Made by a program: the position numbers and the translations under genes | Assembly: GCA_014763515.1 (NCBI GenBank) | Contig: JACXVH010000087.1 | Location: forward strand, 1-7,656 | Direction: 5' to 3' | DNA length: 7,656 nt | From: Flavobacteriaceae bacterium | GTDB lineage: Bacteria > Bacteroidota > Bacteroidia > Flavobacteriales > Flavobacteriaceae | The notes under the pieces: model-generated | The model's input: only the letters and a program-made list of their open reading frames with translations | Databases searched by the model: none | What the model was told of the DNA's origin: nothing | In this document: one piece after another, positions 5,651-7,656 of the stretch | How the letters are laid out: each line of letters begins with the position of its first letter | Position numbering within the stretch: position 1 is the first letter of the stretch

Positions 5651-6682
5651 ATGCATAATCCTCCTTATTTTACAGATGATACAATAGTTTTTGGTATTCT
5701 AATGATTCTTGTTGGGTTTGTTTTCTATACTTCTTCAAAAGAAGAAGGCTTTTGGAAAAAATTCTACAATGTTATTCCTGCATTATTATTATGTTATTTA
5801 CTTCCATCTATCTTTAGCTCATTGCATATCATTGCTCCCGAATGGACCGAATTAGATAACGAAGGTGAAATTGTAGAGAAAAGCTCTAGCTTATATTTTG
5901 TATCAAGCCGTTATCTTTTACCAGCTGCATTAGTATTAATGACTTTAAGCATTGATTTAAAAGCATTACTCAATCTTGGTCCTAAAGCCTTAATTGTATT
6001 TCTAGCTGGAACTTTAGGAATTATTATTGGTGGGCCAGTAGCTATTCTAATTGTTTCTATTTTTTCACCAGAAACTGTTGGTGGAGCTGGATTTGATGCG
6101 GTTTGGCGTGGGCTTTCAACATTAGCTGGTAGTTGGATTGGCGGCGGCGCTAATCAAGCGGCTATGTTAGAAATTTTCAAATACAACCAACAAAAATATG
6201 GCGGAATGGTTTTAGTAGACATTGTAGTTGCCAATATTGGAGGAAGCTTCTTTTGGATGATTACTTTAGCAACTATAATTGGTATAAGTCTTTCATTTAC
6301 ACCATTAAAAAGTTATGAAGGCGCTGGCGCAAGTAAAATTGGAAGTATTTTCATCTATATATTGGTTGCAACTATAGGTATGAAAATGGATTTAACTGCA
6401 GTTTTAGACAATCCAGGACTAATTTTAGTAGGTGTAATTTGGATGTTAATTCATTTTATTGTCATATTTTTGGTTGCCAAAATAATAAGAGCACCTTACT
6501 TTTTTATTGCAGTTGGAAGTCAAGCAAATGTAGGTGGAGCAGCTTCGGCACCAGTTGTGGCTTCGGCGTTTCATCCATCATTAGCAAGTGTAGGTGTTTT
6601 GTTAGCTATTTTTGGCTATATAGTAGGAACATATGGCGCAATTTTATGCGCTTATTTAATGGAAATTGTTGCACCAAAATAA
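5651..6682 (+). CDS. DUF819 family membrane protein, apparently shortened
   Basis: A 343-residue polytopic membrane protein that I recognise as DUF819 (B. subtilis YjcL family) from AGSWIGGGANQAAM (159-172) and GSQANVGGAASAPVVASAF (289-307). The family is uncharacterised; its fold resembles inverted-repeat transporters. The halves match here: YLLPAALVLMTLSIDLKALL (88-107) parallels YILVATIGMKMDLTAVL (236-252), each followed by a long helix and a Gly-rich broken helix. Relatives I recall are about 390-430 residues. Here VDIVVANI (189-196) runs straight into GGSFFWMITLATIIGISLSF, where relatives have an extra helix and a hydrophilic loop, so about 80 residues seem absent in frame. ATG 5651 was chosen: an in-frame TTG at 5606 lies inside the upstream terminator, and the family N-terminus begins NPPYFTDD. 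The lipoprotein gene follows after 9 bases, implying an operon. Confidence 0.9.
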   Translation: MHNPPYFTDDTIVFGILMILVGFVFYTSSKEEGFWKKFYNVIPALLLCYLLPSIFSSLHIIAPEWTELDNEGEIVEKSSSLYFVSSRYLLPAALVLMTLSIDLKALLNLGPKALIVFLAGTLGIIIGGPVAILIVSIFSPETVGGAGFDAVWRGLSTLAGSWIGGGANQAAMLEIFKYNQQKYGGMVLVDIVVANIGGSFFWMITLATIIGISLSFTPLKSYEGAGASKIGSIFIYILVATIGMKMDLTAVLDNPGLILVGVIWMLIHFIVIFLVAKIIRAPYFFIAVGSQANVGGAASAPVVASAFHPSLASVGVLLAIFGYIVGTYGAILCAYLMEIVAPK

Positions 6683-6691
6683 ATTATAAAT

Positions 6692-7405
6692 ATGAAGAAA
6701 TTTTGCATTCTAAGTTTTGCATTACTAAGTTTAGTTTCTTGTTCTAAAAAGGAAAATGAAAGTGGAAACCTTCACATTAATGGAAATATTGAAGGGTTAA
6801 GTCAAGGAAAATTATACATCCAACAATTAAAAGATACAACACTAGTTGTACTCGACAGTATCATATTTAAAGGCGATTCAAATTTCGAAAAAAGTATTCC
6901 TTTAACAGAACCTGAAGTACTATTTTTATTTTTAGATAGAGGACAGACTAATTCTATTGATAACAGCCTTGCATTCTTTGCTGAACCTGGCGAAATGACC
7001 ATTTCTACAAAATTGAAAGAATTTTACAACGGTGCTAAATTTACGGGTTCAAAAAACCAAGAATTATGGGAAGAATTCAACACTATAAATAAACGTTTTA
7101 CTGAAGACAATTTATCTATTATGGAAAAAAGACTTCAAAACGAATTAAATTTTAATGCTGAACGCCAAGACAGTATTGATAAAGCTTATGAGAAGTTATT
7201 AAAAAGAAAATATTTATATACAGCAAATTTTGCAAGTACACATGGCGAATATGAAGTTGCCCCTTATATTGCTTTAAGTGAAATTGCTAACATAAATATT
7301 ACATTCTTAGATACGATTGCTAGCAAAATGAGCCCTAAGGTTTCCGAATCTAAATACGGTAAAATGCTTAAAGAGCACATCAAAGATTTAAAAAATAATC
7401 AATAA
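6692..7405 (+). CDS. DUF4369 domain lipoprotein without thioredoxin domain
   Basis: A 237-residue lipoprotein: signal peptide with lipobox LVSC, acylated Cys17, then SKKENES, whose early charged residues would suit surface or outer-membrane sorting in Bacteroidetes. Residues about 26-118 form the beta-rich DUF4369 domain (GNIEGLSQGKLYIQQLKDTT, FFAEPGEMTIST), followed by FTGSKNQELWEEFN and a largely helical, charged region to the end. In many Bacteroidetes proteins this exact layout precedes a TlpA/AhpC-TSA thioredoxin domain with a CxxC motif. Here the protein stops just after SKYGKMLKEHIKDLK, where that domain would begin, and no CxxC is present, so it is probably not an oxidoreductase. It begins 9 bases after the DUF819 stop, so the two are almost certainly co-transcribed. 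The function is unknown; a short DUF4369-only form is the likeliest family assignment. Confidence 0.87.
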   Translation: MKKFCILSFALLSLVSCSKKENESGNLHINGNIEGLSQGKLYIQQLKDTTLVVLDSIIFKGDSNFEKSIPLTEPEVLFLFLDRGQTNSIDNSLAFFAEPGEMTISTKLKEFYNGAKFTGSKNQELWEEFNTINKRFTEDNLSIMEKRLQNELNFNAERQDSIDKAYEKLLKRKYLYTANFASTHGEYEVAPYIALSEIANINITFLDTIASKMSPKVSESKYGKMLKEHIKDLKNNQ

Positions 7406-7435
7406 AAAAAGAGGCTTGTACAAGCCTCTTTTTTT
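7404..7435 (+). terminator. Perfect palindromic terminator after the DUF4369 gene
   Basis: Seven A, GAGGCTTG, CAAGCCTC and seven T form a perfect 32-base palindrome (fold: GAGGCTT / AAGCCTC with loop GTAC and A/T extension). It overlaps the last bases of the stop codon. Its symmetry makes it able to stop transcription from both sides, including any read-through from the minus-strand tRNA gene. Confidence 0.93.
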
Positions 7436-7446
7436 ATAATATAATC

Positions 7447-7460
7447 TTGTTCTAGAACAA
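7447..7460. repeat. 14-bp perfect palindrome TTGTTCTAGAACAA
   Basis: A perfect dyad between two convergent transcription units. It is too short, and lacks a T-tract, for a terminator, and it resembles a dimeric-repressor operator. No gene start lies next to it, so a regulatory role is not supported by context. Confidence 0.5.
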
Positions 7461-7474
7461 ACTAAAATTCCATC

Positions 7475-7536
7475 AAATGCAATTAACATTATATAGTTTT
7501 TCATTCTTTGTTTGAAGTGACAGATTGCATTTTTTT
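7475..7536 (+). repeat. Long-range inverted repeat AAATGCAAT ... ATTGCATTT with inner hairpin and T-tract
   Basis: A perfect 9-bp inverted repeat (7475-7483 and 7524-7532) is separated by 40 bases and followed by more T, giving seven T in a row (7530-7536). Inside lies a second hairpin, TCATTC / GAAGTGA with one bulged G and loop TTTGTTT. The arrangement could be the end of a small RNA or a degenerate terminator. No promoter is evident, and the stems are AT-rich. Confidence 0.35.
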
Positions 7537-7549
7537 AAGATAAGCAAAA

Positions 7550-7577
7550 AAAACGCCTTACTTTCGTAAGGCGTTTT
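7550..7577 (-). terminator. Rho-independent terminator of tRNA-Thr
   Basis: Read on the minus strand: AAAACGCCTTAC, loop GAAA (a stable GNRA tetraloop), GTAAGGCGTTTT, then further T down to 7546. It lies 5 bases beyond the tRNA 3' end. Confidence 0.93.
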
Positions 7578-7582
7578 CGAAG

Positions 7583-7656
7583 AGCCGATGGAGGGACTCG
7601 AACCCACGACCTGCTGATTACAAATCAGCTGCTCTAGCCAGCTGAGCTACACCGGC
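7583..7656 (-). tRNA. tRNA-Thr, anticodon TGT
   Basis: A complete 74-base cloverleaf on the minus strand. The acceptor stem GCCGGTG / CATCGGC has one G-T pair at position 5-68; D-arm GCTC AGCTGGCTA GAGC; anticodon arm GCTGA TTTGTAA TCAGC with anticodon TGT at 7620-7622 (decodes ACA, and ACN with wobble); variable loop AGGTC; T-arm GTGGG TTCGAGT CCCTC. The T-stem shows a T-T mismatch at 50-64, which I believe is common in threonine tRNAs of this phylum. The discriminator base is T, and no CCA is encoded, so CCA must be added enzymatically. The 5' end coincides with the last base of the window; its promoter, and any neighbouring tRNA genes, lie outside. Confidence 0.98.

Noticed and set aside
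6439..6747. Plus-strand open frame overlapping the end of DUF819 and the start of the lipoprotein gene
   Set aside because: Its product is Cys/Ser/Trp-rich with no family resemblance, and it overlaps two well-supported genes in another frame.
1..7656. CRISPR array, insertion sequence, prophage, toxin-antitoxin or defence system
   Set aside because: No direct-repeat array, transposase, integrase, terminal repeats or defence-family domain is visible; tRNA-Thr has no attachment-site duplicate within the window.

Overview
This is an AT-rich stretch of bacterial chromosome (low GC, roughly 30% by eye) that almost certainly comes from a member of the Flavobacteriaceae, Flavobacterium or a close relative. 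The evidence is: genes whose starts are preceded by A-rich leaders without Shine-Dalgarno sequences; at least one clear Bacteroidetes-type promoter -7 element (TAnnTTTG, before the EamA gene); protein families typical of this phylum (DUF4369 lipoprotein, M61/PDZ lipoprotein, DUF2805/TIGR03643 protein, DUF819 membrane protein); and a tRNA gene without an encoded CCA end.

Layout. Bases 1-415 hold the 3' part of a GNAT acetyltransferase gene whose frame is broken by a one-base indel next to a T9/A4 run. Its stop overlaps by 4 bp (ATGA) the start of a three-helix DUF2721 membrane protein (412-798). An EamA/DMT transporter (874-1764) has its own promoter. An AqpZ-type water channel (1849-2550) ends in a strong terminator, and an AlkB-type DNA repair dioxygenase starts immediately after it (2601-3200). 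After a 145-bp AT-rich gap come a small DUF2805/TIGR03643 protein (3346-3627) with its own terminator, and a secreted M61 metallopeptidase lipoprotein with a PDZ domain (3704-5560), also with its own terminator. A two-gene operon follows: a DUF819 membrane protein (5651-6682) and a DUF4369-only lipoprotein (6692-7405), closed by a perfect palindromic terminator. The last 220 bases hold an intergenic stretch with two unexplained inverted repeats, then a minus-strand terminator and tRNA-Thr(TGT), which fills the window exactly to its last base.

The genes mostly form single-gene transcription units separated by hairpin terminators. Only GNAT/DUF2721 and DUF819/DUF4369 look co-transcribed. The set is a mixture of housekeeping and envelope functions: membrane transport (EamA, AqpZ, DUF819), envelope lipoproteins (M61, DUF4369) and alkylation repair (AlkB). 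No mobile element, CRISPR array, phage gene or defence system is visible, and I see no convincing multi-gene novel system.

The points most worth a second look are: the DUF819 protein, which appears to lack a central block of about 80 residues including one membrane helix; the promoter element built into the terminator T-tract just before alkB, which would give a nearly leaderless mRNA; the structured orphan intergenic region before tRNA-Thr; and the DUF4369 lipoprotein, which has lost or never had the thioredoxin domain.
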